Origin: Chrysomallon squamiferum | Taxonomy: Eukaryota > Mollusca > Gastropoda > Neomphalida > Peltospiridae | Assembly (NCBI GenBank): GCA_012295275.1 | Contig: CM022670.1 | Coordinates: 37,316,689 to 37,380,688 of the forward strand | Direction: 5' to 3' | Length of the DNA stretch: 64,000 nucleotides | In this document: piece after piece, positions 12,842 to 26,460 of the stretch | Position numbering within the stretch: position 1 is the first letter of the stretch | Layout of the letters: each line of letters starts with the position of its first letter | Notes under the pieces: generated by a model | The model's input: only the letters and a program-made list of their open reading frames with translations | Databases searched by the model: none | What the model was told of the DNA's origin: nothing | Translations under genes and position numbers: made by a program

Positions 12842-15138
12842 TTATTTATTTTTATTATTATTATTTTTAAATATCATTTGGAAGTTGAAAGTATCAATAT
12901 ATTTTGCCTCCATTTTGTCCAATGATCATATAAACACATTGACCAGTGGACCATTATTTGCATCAAATATATTTATCATAAATCATGTATAAATAGTGCA
13001 AAATGCATTGTTTTACAGTTGTAATTAGAGGCTGACAGTAAACACAGTTCTATTAAATTAATTGAGATGCACATAACTAATTGTACAGAATCACATGTAC
13101 AGTAAAGATTACAATTAACAAACCAAAATAAACAGAATTCCAAGACTTGAGAAAGCTGGCTGCAAGTAATAGTAAACAAACAAAAGCCTGAAACTTTTAT
13201 TAAATAATTTTATCACTTATGCCATGAACCCAACACAGCTAAATTGTTCTGTTTACAGTGGATTTGTTTAGAAAGTTTGACATTGCCATTTTTTAGGTTG
13301 CTTTGCCTTTACCACGAATTCAAAGTAAATGGTTTAAAATGTGTGCCATACTTATTTATACAGACTTCTGCTTTTGACACTAATTTTAAATGAGGTATTC
13401 ATTTTGGTATCAACACCACACTAATAATGATCTTGTTCATCTAGTTGCATGTAGTAATTACAAGAAGTTTAAAATTATTGTTTATTAAGTTAAAAAAACT
13501 GAACATTTCATCTCACACAGTAGTCTGATTGCACGCAAATTGTCGCTATTGCTTAAGAAGTAATCATGTAGCAAAACTGTTTACAGCTTGTGTTTTGTTC
13601 AGGAATTTGCACCTGAAATATGAAGGAGACAGCATCAGGATTAGACAGTGTTTTGAGACCTTAAAATGGTGCTGGTTTAAACAGAAATCTGGATTAGTCA
13701 GAGACAGTTTTCACAGAGTGTACATACATTTTTTAAATTTTTTAAAAAAACTTGAAATATAGTTAATATTGAAATTAACATATTTTGAAATACATAAACT
13801 TGACATGCATCTAACTAATATACTCTGACATTGACTGCAGTTTGTTGTATTAAGCTGTAGATTTGCAATCTCATGTGCATTAGAGGATCTGAGATTTTCA
13901 GTGAATATTGCAACTTCTTGGTTATCTGTATTAAATAGTGAAAAAACTAAATGTTCACAGAACTTGTGTATCATGTAGTTCAGTAATGTTATTTGTTGAA
14001 AGATTATTACTTATGCTTTATTTTCAGTCTGAAGAAAGATAGCAAGGTGTATTTCTATGCTGGTTTTGCTGCTTACTGCCTTGGATTGCTAACCACAATG
14101 TTCGTAATGCATTTCTTCAAACATGCCCAGGTCAGTGCCTTCATAAAACTGCTGAGAGCTCTTAACATTTTTACCGTGTTTTGTTTACATATTTTTTTCA
14201 GTTATTTGGGAGTTTTTTTAATGCTGTTATTTGTAGTTAATAATATTTAAATGATAGTAGAAACTAGTTTTCATTGTAGACAAAATAATTGAATTAAATG
14301 TAATATAATCAAACATTTTAACATTAAGAGTATAAATGTATATTTGACAGTTTAAACCAGGCTTTGACAAGAGAATGTAATGTAGCAACAAATGGTTTTA
14401 TTTTTATTTTTCACTGCATATAAGAATTATTTTTAAAAAATGTTTTAAAATTATATTCCAGCCTGCTCTGCTGTATCTTGTACCTGCATGTACAGGTGTA
14501 CCTATAGTTGTAGCTCTGATCAGAGGAGAAATTAAGGAGTTATTTAGGTAGAGTATTATTTTTATTCAGTTACATTTATATTATTTATAGTTAATTAAAA
14601 ATGGTAAATACTTAAACATTTGGAAATAAATATTTTTAATTTCTGTAAGTAAAAGGGTATATGTTCAATTGGGTTACTTCATGTGTATTTTATACCAAGT
14701 AATGAGTGCCTTTTTTTTACTTACAGAATTTAAAAATTCTTTATCAATGTTCAAAGTTTCCTTTAATAATATTGAAACTATAGTTTCATTTTTAAACGTA
14801 GACTATAATCTATTCATTTCTGTAAGATTATCATGAAAAATAGATAATGGTAACCATAGAGAAATAATTTTTAATATTTGTCTTGTGCAAAATATTTATT
14901 TATACAAAACTTTTTTTTTTTAGTATAAAATAATTTGGATACCACAAAATGGTAATGACAGGCAATTAAATGTTTTTTGTTGTTTTTGTTTCCTTGTGAA
15001 AAAGGACAAACTCTTCTTATCAAAACATTATAATTTTTATATTATTATTACTACAGCTATGAAGATCACTCAGAGACAAAAGATGAGAATGATCCTAATA
15101 AAAGTGAAGACAAGAAAGCAGAAAAGAAAGAGAAATAA
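8576..15138 (+). CDS. HM13: Signal peptide peptidase (HM13/SPP family intramembrane aspartyl protease)
   Basis: Complete gene of 11 coding exons: 8576-8764, 9370-9468, 10284-10366, 10563-10651, 10830-10915, 11204-11329, 11650-11707, 12069-12189, 14028-14130, 14462-14547 and 15057-15138, all GT-AG with matching phases, giving 373 residues (human HM13 is about 377). The start ATG has A at -3 and G at +4. The three hallmark motifs of the family are present. YD is in FVYDIFW (catalytic Asp about 221), GLGD in MLGLGDIVIPG (catalytic Asp about 267), and PAL in QPALLYLVP (about 319-321). The lumenal N-terminus has three N-glycosylation sequons (N12, N16, N21). Nine hydrophobic segments are expected for the family, and several are plain here. 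The C-terminus is charged and ends KKEK, a KKXX-type ER retrieval signal. By family knowledge it cleaves leftover signal peptides and type II membrane segments inside the ER membrane. No frame break or missing residue was found. Confidence 0.96.
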
Positions 15139-15752
15139 AGAATTGTCATTGATCCCTAAAATTAATCAAACGGATTGCTTGCCCTCTTTTTGCTGGTCTT
15201 CAGCATGATTTGACACGTGTGAATGATCTTCTGGTGTGAATATTTGAAATTGATGTAAAGCAGTGTGGTATAAGTTGGGCAGTTCTTCTATCACCAGTGA
15301 GCTTCGAGTTGTAAATGACAGTTTTGTTGATATTTTATGTCGCAATTGTTTTCTTTTTCAACATTTTGGAGTATTGTGAATATTATGTAAATTATAACAG
15401 ATTTTTTTGTTTTTTTGTTGGATGGATGTAGGTTTACCAAGTTAGGTTTAATTATTTTATTATTAAAACATTCGTATTCTTATTTCATTCTGATAATTTT
15501 GAAACTTCACTGTTCTGTTAATTTATTACAACTTAATTTTTAATTTTAAAATATTTTATTCTATATTGTAACTGGTATTAGAATAGTTTAGATTTGATAT
15601 AAGTAGTAACAAACAGTTTTTTTTTTCTGTCCTCTCGTTTTAAAAGTGGTCTATTACTGTATTATTGTTACTGATAATATTATTATTCAAAATATGTATG
15701 CATACATTGGTGTTGGGATTTTAGTAGAAAATATTTGTCAAGAGAAAGTGGA

Positions 15753-15758
15753 AATAAA
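15753..15758 (+). other. Candidate polyadenylation signal of the SPP gene
   Basis: An AATAAA hexamer lies about 615 bases after the SPP stop codon, and a second is at 15864-15869. In such AT-rich DNA the hexamer is common, so the choice is a guess without transcript ends. Confidence 0.3.
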
Positions 15759-18354
15759 CATTCATCATCATTGTTTTCATTCTGATATCAAACAGAACTT
15801 CATTAATGTGTTTTTTCTCAAATCAATCTGACATTTTTGTTTCTATGCCTCATCTTTGTTTTGAATAAAACTAGCATATTATTATTATTTCTTTTTTTTT
15901 TTTTAATATTTATATACATTGCATAATCAGTGACAGTTGACAGTAACAAACCAGTTGATATTAAATAAGTTGCATTAAAATTATAGACATAATTTGACCA
16001 AAAAAAAGAAGATATTTTCACATTTATTGCTGTTCAGAAATTATAACAGCTGTTGATTGATTTTGGGATTTTATATACCTTTTCATTAACCACTTTTATT
16101 ATCTGACAATGAGAGGGCTTAATCATTTAAATTTTACTTTGCAGACTAAAATGATTTCTTGTAAATGTAATTTTTATGAGAATTTTTTTTTTTTTTTTTC
16201 CTTACAATTTAATATTTGTTTTGGTGGGTTTTTTTTGGATTTGTTAAATTCTGTTTGTAAACATTCTGAATTAATATATGATTATATTTCTTGGTAAATG
16301 CTATACTTATTAGACAAAACAATGAGTTAATAAAACTTAAAATTTAATTTTTATCTTACATTGACAGATGGGTGTACTTAAATGTACATTGAAATAAAAC
16401 TATTCTCATTTTTATCAATTTATTCAGTTGATTAATGAAGAAGCCATATTCTTAGATTTCACTTAATAACTTATTTATACAAAGATAAATAGTTCAGAAT
16501 TTCATTTTGGATCATAAATTGGTCTTGACATTTTTGTTATATGGATTTAAAAACAACAAAAAACAAAAAGTAAAAAAACTTACATTTGTTTATAAATTCA
16601 TCAGTCACATGGATATTTGACATTATACTAATATTTATTTATGTCACAGTCTGGTAGATTATTAGATTAGTTTTATTTATTTATTTTTCTTTTAATGTTT
16701 TATCATGTTTAAATTGTATTTTTTATGTTACAATCAAACAACCTGATCATGTTCAGTATTTTATTATTAAATTGGTTTAGTCTGTAAGAAATCTTACTGT
16801 TCAATAAAAGAGCAAAATCATGTTTGTTTTTCAAGAGGATCAAACATCATTTAATGTTTTGTTTTTCATGTATTTCATTTGTTACCAAAGTCTCAAACAC
16901 AAAACCATCTTTCCACTTTTGCATCTAGATGTTAGTATTCATTATTTTTCTGATTTAATGTTTATTTGCAAAAACAAAATGCATTCATCAATTCTGTGAT
17001 TTTATTTGAATTTTTGTTCTATACATTCTTTTTCTTACCTTTTACATAAAACAAAAGAAAGCCTTCATTATTTTGGCTTTCGTTACAAAACCACACACAT
17101 AAGACAAAAAAACTATTATTTCATTTAAACATATTTAAATGTATATTTATGGTTGAAGAATGTTGTTTTATTGTCTTTTTGTTATTAATGAAGTAAATGT
17201 AATAAAATAACATGCTTGCATTGAAGAACTAGGGCTGATATTTGTTTTAATGTGACATCTTCAAACACAGATGTAAAAATATATCCCGGTATATTTGAGG
17301 ACACAACACACTGGTAATAACTTGTTTTTATTTTTTTAAAGGGATAAAAAAAAAAAAAAAACTACATTTCAGTGTATTTCTATACACTAAAATAATGGAA
17401 AATGTCAGATTCAGATAATTTGCACAAACTTGTTATTTTATAGTTTTACTTTACTGTTAGCAAATATTGAATATAAAAAAAAATTACTTGCATATAATTA
17501 TAACTTACTTTTTTTCTTCTTTTTTTACTCGTAATTTACCTTATAAGGATTTTAAATTTAAAAAATAAATGACTTTCAAACAAAATTGTAACAGTTAATC
17601 TTAGTAATTTGGTAATACTGGTTAGAATAATGACAAAGCTTAGTAATGTGTGTACCTACAACTGTGAATGTTTGATAGTAAACTGAGGGCAGTCATCTTA
17701 TAATGTGCTATTTATTTCCTGTCATTAAATGGTGCTTACAAATGTTAATAAACCAGTTTTGAAGCAGGATGTTCCATATTTTAATTATTTATTTAAACTG
17801 CAATCAAAGGAAACAGTTGTGTTTTATATAAAAGTTGATACGCTTATGATCAATAACAGAACTTGTATGTTCTGAAATTTCATGAAATGATATTTTAAGA
17901 TATCACTGAGCAATTTTAAATAAAATGACTTAAAGAAAGTTCCATTCCCTTCACAGACACACATAAAATAAAAATGAATATCCATAAATTAGAATATACA
18001 GTAGATAAGCACTTGTCAGCAAAAATATCTTTTGCTATTTTCTAGCTTATAATTATAGTGCAATGGCAGTTTTATCAGTTTCTTATATTAAGCTTATTTT
18101 CCAGTACTACATGATATACTTTGGACAGTATTTCTCATAAATTAAAATAACTAAACAATAATTTATTTTTGTGGAGATTACAAAAAAAAAAAATCATAAT
18201 AATTTTTTTTTATAATAATTTAGTAATTAACAGCAGTGAAAGCTATCCACCATATAGATGATGCAAACCCACAAATGAAATCTTGAGATCAGTACATGTA
18301 TGAAACCAGAAATAAAAATTGTTATATATACACATCTATGAACATACAAAAAAG

Positions 18355-18357
<3 letters not shown>

Positions 18358-18386
<29 letters not shown>
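18358..18386. repeat. Poly-T run
   Basis: A T homopolymer of nearly 30 bases; length in the assembly is unreliable. Confidence 0.85.
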
Positions 18387-18851
18387 CAAAGTAATCAAAT
18401 AATAACTTACAGAAAATTAGATCGGTATTGATTTATCTTTAAAATATTTTTAAAAAATAAAATACAATTGGGACTAGCGCTACAATATAATCTTTGCATC
18501 ATAATTCTGCCAAGTCACGAAATGCTGTCTCTAGTTAGACAATTTATTTTGGGATCGGGATTAGAAATAGAAAATACGATTTACAAGTTTTGACATTGCA
18601 CGTAAAGTTGTCTATATTTGGAACTACTGTTGATAACATATGGACTGAATCGATCACATTCATTTCCTATTGTTTGCTAACAACATTATATCTTAACGAC
18701 TGTTATATGATGTGGAATGGGCACGCTCACACATAGACACACACACACACGATCCCGAAGAGTGAAATAGTTCAAAATACGATACTAAATACGTCTGTTA
18801 GCATAGAAAACAGAACTAGATAAACAGACCAGACTAGCAGAGACCTCTGGG

Positions 18852-18859
18852 TGACGTCA
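18852..18859. promoter_or_regulatory. Perfect CRE palindrome TGACGTCA
   Basis: The full 8-base CREB/ATF palindrome lies in a locally GC-richer segment. A second perfect copy is 259 bases away. Binding is inferred from the motif only. Confidence 0.45.
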
Positions 18860-19110
18860 GTGTTCGGCAGCTAACCATTTTTTAGTGTGTTCGCAGCGCA
18901 TTTAATACTGTAAGATTAAATATTTACCTATAATAACATTAAAGATCTTCTTCTTCCTTCTTCTTCTTCTTCATATTGTTATTGCTGGTGCTGTTATTGT
19001 TAGGGCTAAACCGTTGTTGTTTCTTTATTTATTTTGTTTATTTTTATTTTATATATTTTTTTGTGACAAGGCTAGATGAAATTTCAGAGAAACGTATGCC
19101 CTATACGCTA

Positions 19111-19118
19111 TGACGTCA
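19111..19118. promoter_or_regulatory. Perfect CRE palindrome TGACGTCA, second copy
   Basis: Same 8-base palindrome as at 18852. Two perfect copies within 270 bases are unlikely by chance in AT-rich DNA and suggest a cis-regulatory element, possibly a promoter of the downstream plus-strand gene. Confidence 0.45.
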
Positions 19119-22100
19119 TAAAAAGAAAAAAAAAAAAAAGGGTGGAGCTCAAATAGTCGTTCATTGTTATGCTTAGTTATTAATTAACACTGGACAGCGG
19201 ACAAAAACAACAAACATAACTTAGAACTTAGACCAAAATTCGCCATTATGCTTTTCACTGTAACAAGTGAAACACATTATTTCCAAGTGCGTCTATCAGA
19301 AACCAAGTTGTATGTAATGAATTAGTCATTTTGACAACCAGAGCACACACCAAGCATCTTGAACATTACTTTAACAAATTTATTCGTTCCAAAGCAATTT
19401 TGTCCTGAAAGCCAAGCCACTTCAGCTGTAGTTATTTAATGTAGCACTAAAATATTTCGAAAAATAAATAACAGTTTGGAAGGATATACAATATACTTTT
19501 ATTGCTTATTTTTGTTCCTGCATTTTGTTTTATATATGTTGATAATATCAGGAAATATTTATTCTAAGGAATATTATTACTGCCTGATGCTGGAAGTGCT
19601 TGTCTGTATTCAATGGCATAGCGTAGCGTTTTAAACTTTGTACCGTCCCTAAACCTTAAGATTTAAACTATTTCGTACCTATTTTCCAACCTAAACCTTA
19701 TTAAATTTATTTTCTATTTATTTATTTATTTATAAAATTTGCCTCTTTGCAAGCCATTTTATAATAAGCCAGTATTTTATAAAGAGATTAAAAATGACTG
19801 TTTAAAGGATATATTGAATTTTTTCAAAGCCCATTAAATTTATTTATCTTTTGTTTATCTATCTATTTATTTATTTATTTATTTATAAAATAAAATTGCC
19901 TCTTTAAAATAACCATACAAATACATATGTTTAATAAGATAACTAAATAGATGTGAAATTGTATGTACATTATATTAAAAGATTTAAAATGACATGAACG
20001 TGACAGTTATTGGTAAATTTATTTATATATTTTATGAAATTTTTCAGTTATACCCTTTTAAAGAAAATATCCAATTCGAAAGTCACTTAAACTTTCCTGG
20101 CCCACTTGTTATCGTCTTTATTTATTTAATTTTGAGAAACTTTTCACAACTGTTTGTCAAACAAATTCTCAATGCGACAACAACGTTATATTAAACTTTC
20201 ATGTAAATTAGCAAGCAAATAATGTCCATGGGAAAAGTCTGAACTTTTTAAAATAAAATAATGTGGCGTCTAATTCAGAATATTTCAAACATAAATGCTG
20301 AATGTCTCGATCAGTGAAGTTGTCTTTTCTCTGCATATAGCAACGTCTGAATTTGCAGAAAAGCAAATAGCTCATGAAGTGTATTTATCTGTATTATACG
20401 CGTTTTTTCTTCTGCTGTTTGCTTATCTATCGCTTCAGGTTGTTCCCAGCATACATCCTGGATTAAACTTTGGCCAGAATCACGACCTTTTTTTTCACCA
20501 GACATCATCTTTCGTTCTGTAGATATGTCACATATATTCTGTTCACAACATATAAACGTGTAACTATAACAATTGAAGTACATTATATTGTTTGCACGTA
20601 TGTACATTTCGTTAGTAATGCAAATGTGAATAAACGTTCTTAGCTAGATTTAGAAATTATCGTTTAAAAACATTTGAAGTCTGATACACGTCAGCAAACA
20701 CCCACACAAAACTGGAAGCCGGTATACGCCTATGTTAACAGTTATCAGTAAAAACATCAGCAAACTATTGATTACATATGTAATATTTAACTTGTTAAGA
20801 GCACAGATTAAGTTGCCAGTTTCGTAAGTTATGCAGTCTGCGATAGCAGGAAGTATTTCGCCACTTTATAAAGAATATTATCATGCTTCAAGGAGACAGC
20901 GCAACAAGGTAACGTTTCACCAACCTTAAATCGATTAACGAAAAATGAATCCACTAATAATTACTGTTTCTATACAAATGGTATATATTGAATTGTTTAA
21001 TTATTAATATTTGACAAAATTTAATATTCAAATTAGTAGGTTTGGAATTTTCAAATTATTAAGCGTACAGCATTGTACTACCAATACTACTACTACTACT
21101 GCTATTACCACTACTATTAGTACAATTAGTACTACCACTATTATTATTATTAAAACTGTTATACTACAACTACCACTACTGCCACGACTACCACTGCTAC
21201 TACCATAATACTAAAATGACTAGCATTTCAGTATTATTTGAATCAAAATAAATATCACTTAATTTGCCATTGAAAATTTATTTTATTCAAAATAAATATT
21301 CACTTTGACATTGAAAATTTGAGGAAACACGAAACCGGATTTGACATGTTAGGACATCTGCTTCTGACACAAACCGGACACAAAAATCAGAATGTAACAG
21401 GTTTAGACGACACATTCACAATTCGCGCCTAACAGATATCATAGAGATAGTATCTACGTTATTAATAACACTAAAAAATAATAAATAAATAACACTTTTA
21501 AAAGAACTGTATACAGGTAATAACTGGGTTCTGTCGTAAGATATCAACTGTAAGTGTGCGTGCGTATGTGTGTTTGAGAATGTGACTGTATTTGTTCAAT
21601 TCGTATGTAAATATGAATAATTAAGAACAATAACATATATCTAAAATAAGAAAAATAAAGACATTTTGAGTGCCTACTGATTCTCCAGTGTTTGCCTAAT
21701 CGATTAAAAAGCACGTTGTTGCACACTGGCACATATGCTGGTGTTTATTAGCGCTCAGCGAGGGACTGTCACACATAAATAGGAACAATATAATTAGCAT
21801 TCACTCTCAACAAGACAGCAAACGCAGGTTGGTTACTGCTAATTTTGTTCATTATATTTTACAATGAATATTTTAATTTATTCATTCATCTTTGAAATTG
21901 GTTTGAGCAAACAAAAAAAAAAAAGAAATAATATTATTATCGTTATAATTTATTATTATGGAAATTTACATCTAGTTTGGAAGTATGAGTGTTACGAGCA
22001 TGTATATTATTTAATTTATTATTATTACAACGATCACCACTACTGCTTCTACTACTACTGACGAATCCTTCTTGCACTGTTACTAGCAGTATCATTATTT

Positions 22101-22571
22101 AAAGAGTTCGTTTTCATTTTGTGAAATTTAAATATTTTAAGACAGTCGCAATCAATGGTTTTGTGTTCGTATCAGTTTCCTTTCTTTCTTCTTCTTCTGT
22201 CTTTTTTTCAGGACAGCCATTGTATATATTATCCGAAGACATTATTGTTATTGTTATTGTTATTGTTATGTCAGGTAACCCAGCTTATGGCAACAGTGTT
22301 TGAAAATAAACTGATTATTTGTTTTTGAAACATGAGCAGTTAAGCCTAACCCAGGTCAGGGTACGTACAATGCGACACATTTATAATAAGCTGGATAGTT
22401 TTCTAATATTATTTCTGAAATATCTTTTATATCATTTCTTAATCTTTTTTTTTGTTTTTGTTTTTGACCTTTTGGGATAGGCATCATTTGTAAAATTACA
22501 AGTATTTAGTTTCATTTGGAGAAATTATATATACAGACACACACACACACATACACATACAGACATGTACT

Positions 22572-22681
22572 TTATTTTATTTTATTTTACACACACACAC
22601 ATATATATATATATCTGACAAAAACCCTTAATAGGTGTTGTGAAGAATCTAAACAGCGGGAAATAATACAGAAAAGTATCT
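22572..22681 (+). repeat. Dispersed repeat copy 1 with attached microsatellites
   Basis: A (TTTTA)n tract, a CA tract and a TA tract are followed by a unique-looking tail of about 60 bases containing GGTGTTGTGAAGAATCTAAA. The same order and tail recur at 26316-26460. It encodes nothing convincing. It looks like the end of a small mobile element that carries its own microsatellites. Confidence 0.65.
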
Positions 22682-23670
22682 GTGTGTGCGTGCACGTTTC
22701 TGTACAACGCGAATTTATTTACAGAATTCTGAACAGACAAAAAGTGGTTTATTATTCAACAAAATCCATATTCATTATAAAAAGAAAATAATAATAAAAT
22801 TTTAAAAAACATGTAATAGCTTACGAGCCATTGTAGCTGAATTTTAGCTGTGATACAATGTACTTTCTTCCTTGTAGTATATAGTAATATACATTTTTAG
22901 CATACTCACGGATTAGCCTAAGGGATAGTCTTTACTTATAAATAGTTTGTCATAAAGGTATTCAGTACTTAGGACCTGGTGAATATATATCACGTATGAA
23001 TATCGAACAAAAATATATAAAGTGGACAGCATTATTATAAAATAATACCTATTGGCTCATAAAAGAAACTATATATGAGACCGCGAATGAAATCTTAACA
23101 ACAATGGCTATTAGAGTTATCTTTCCTTTGGTAGTAGAAGTATATTAGTCCAGGAACTAACTTATTCATTTTAATGACAAATCTGCTGGATAAAGTGTTG
23201 TTTAAGTAAGTATGTCTCATATTTTTTTACACAGCGCGGTTTTATTTTTATAATATTTTTAATCGTCGTTTGAAATTTTTGAAATTATGACACCATAAAA
23301 GACAATGTGAATGTAAAAAGTATTAATATTATTATCATTGTTTTATTATTTATATTATTTGTTTATAATTATATATATTTTATATGTATACTATTACTAT
23401 TAATCCGTCGATTAGATACTTATAGTTTCGTGAATGGATGTCACCCGATATAAAAATTTACGTTCATCAGTTGTTTTTGTTGTCACAACGATGATTTTAT
23501 GTTATTGTAGTATAAATTAAATATAAAACGATATCGGATATATATAATAATATATCATTATATCATGATTCATATATCATTATATGATATGTATGTGTCA
23601 TTCTGTATGCATAAAATATATATATAGCACACTATATATAGTATATACGTGCATATATACACAAACACAT

Positions 23671-23671
23671 G

Positions 23672-23720
<49 letters not shown>

Positions 23721-23735
23721 ACACTCACACACACG
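23671..23735. repeat. (CA)n microsatellite
   Basis: About 60 bases of CA repeat with two interruptions, flanked by TA-rich DNA. Confidence 0.9.
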
Positions 23736-26315
23736 GTGTATACATACATACTTAAAACATGTAACTGAGTGACCAAATATGTATTACCATGTTTATATAT
23801 AATATGTGACATATATAATATACATAGCTTAAGTATAGTTTGACATGTGTTATAATTATTGACCATTTGTTTTGACATTCTGAAATTTTGAAAAATTTAT
23901 ATTGAGGGATAATCTACAAAGTAATCCAAACATAAACTAATGCTGATAATTATATGATTCATAATTAATAGAATATACATCTGATCGGTTTTAATTGTTT
24001 GCAACGTAGTTCAATTCTTCGCAGATTGATTACCCATTAAGAAAGATGAATATCACACACAACTTTGTAAAAAGACTAAATATAATGACATTCTTTACAG
24101 AACATCCTTTTCAATATTATAATTACATAAACAGTTAAAAGTACATTGCATTTCTGACACCATCTAATCTACTACTGAGAGAAGCAATAGGAGTTGTGAA
24201 TCTAGATATTTCTAAACAAAGCATAAAACAAACACAGTGCATTTCTACAATTATTGAAAAACAAAACTGGAATAAATTGTGATGACTACCATTAGTACTA
24301 GTACTTAAGTTATGTTGATGCAAGGTTCCCATCTAATCCATTGTTAATTGCAGCAGATAATTATTTTTTCATAATTTGCAGGTATGATTCGTCAACAGCC
24401 AGAATTATATATACCAAGACCTTTCACTATATATTCTAAAATAACTATCCAAATATAATATAGTGTGGCACACAGTAAAGTATTTATAGAAATGACTGAC
24501 AGTGGTGCTACTGCTGTTAGTACTGCTAATTGTGATACATTTATTATTTACAATTAAACTTTTGACTGGAAAGTATATATCATTATTTTCTTTATCATGT
24601 TACTAAGTTCAACAGTATCTAAATAGTTATGGTTAGAACTATAAATGTTTTATTAAATGACAATGATTCTGCCACATGGTACATAGAGCAAAGTTATCTA
24701 CATTTTGGGTTATCATTAGCAACCTTCAAAATGAAGACTGTTCTTTAGAATTCTGTTTTATAAAATGCAGTATCAAAGATTCCAGCTATTTACTTTTCTG
24801 ATTTATTCATTTATTTGTTGTATTCGTGTAAATAATTCTATATTAGACTAGGTACCGGCAGCCTAGCCGATATAATTGGTCGAAGCTTTTAAAAGTTCAG
24901 ATTTTTTATCAATTTTCCTCCACTCCCAAATCCCTTCTATAAATCCTACCATAAAAAACAAATACATGTAACTAAAGATCTTTATGTGCTCTTTTAAATG
25001 GTGTTGTTGTTCTTGTTGTATGTTAAATAATAAATTGATCATAAATTAATCAGTTTTAAAACATTACTTTTTGTTGATTGTTGATAAAATTCTATCAATG
25101 GTCAGATGATAGGTAACTTTTGTTTGCTATCAAATCACAGCAAATACAAAGCTAAGAAAATTATTTTATGTTTGCTTCAAATGACAGACTTACAACACCT
25201 GTGTCTTTATTTGCCTCTAGTCTCATGATTACATACATTTTATTGTCCCTAATTAATACCTGCAACACCTTTCTGGTGTTGATTCAAAGGATTAGCTGAG
25301 TTTATGTACTGCAAAGGATTATGGTTAAACATCAAATGCTTGTAGATCTTTTAAGTAACGATTCTTAACATATTACTACCAGTTATTTAATAGAGTGAAA
25401 ATTGAAGCTGCTTATGTAAATAAAGTTGTGCTGTTCTTTATAAACTGAAAAGGTGATTTTTTTTTATAGGCTTGAAAGAATGTTTTTTTTTTTTTTACAA
25501 AAAAAAATGTTAGATTCAAGTATGTCATTTGAAAGATCTTGATAAAGTGTTCACAACACAGGTTGAATTTGTCAAAACCTGAAACCACAGTGTCTATTTG
25601 AACTTTTAGTCATTCTGCCATGTGTCATTTTGAAGATTTTAGCATGTTTAGCATGTTATTGTTAAACACATACAAACATACAGGTCTGAAAAAAACTGAG
25701 CTCATTTAGCAAGTTGGTCCCATCACTCTTGTTGATTTTCAGCCTTTTGTGTTAATTACTTTTCAAATTACAGTTGGCCAAAGTAGCCCTTTCTGCTAAT
25801 TAGCCAAAATAGGGCTGAAAACCAACCAAATACCTGTCGTACCGATTTGCACATATCTTCTTAACCACTGGAGATAGAGTCACAATGTTTTGTTGCGTGT
25901 TTTCATTCTTTTTGCTATAGCTTTCATTATGTGCTATTGTTTTCACATATTATGTGAAATTAAAGTCAGAAAAAATGTGCCTGCCAGTACCTAATTAAAC
26001 AATCCTATTCTTGAAATTAAAGATAATGTAATAATCTCATTAATGTATATAAATATATATAAAAAAACATTTTAAATAACTCTTCCACAATAAAATATAT
26101 AGGAAATCATCAAATTAGATCTTACAAGATCTAAAAACTACAAAAAGAACCTAAATAAAGCCATTATTTGTCAGCATGGAGATATAATAGGTATTTTCAG
26201 AAGATAATTTCATAAATTTGTCATTAACAATTTATTTGAATAAATATTATAAGTAATAAAATCTGTTGATAGGAACACACTGGAATAGTGTAGGGATGTT
26301 TATACTAACAATAAT

Positions 26316-26353
26316 CTTTTATTTATTTTATTTTATTTTATTTTATTTTATTT

Positions 26354-26398
<45 letters not shown>

Positions 26399-26460
26399 CC
26401 GTTAATAGGTGTTGTGAAGAATCTAAACAGTGGGAAGTAATACAGAACGGTTTCAGTATC
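26316..26460 (+). repeat. Dispersed repeat copy 2 with attached microsatellites
   Basis: (TTTTA)n and then (TA)n are followed by the same tail as at 22622-22681, with only a few substitutions over about 60 bases. The tandem tracts differ in length between copies while the tail is conserved, as expected for a dispersed element with a variable simple-repeat end. Confidence 0.65.

Noticed and set aside
20295-20607. Overlapping open frames of 75 and 98 codons on opposite strands in the gene-free stretch
   Set aside because: No family likeness, no flanking splice or transcript support, and lengths expected by chance.
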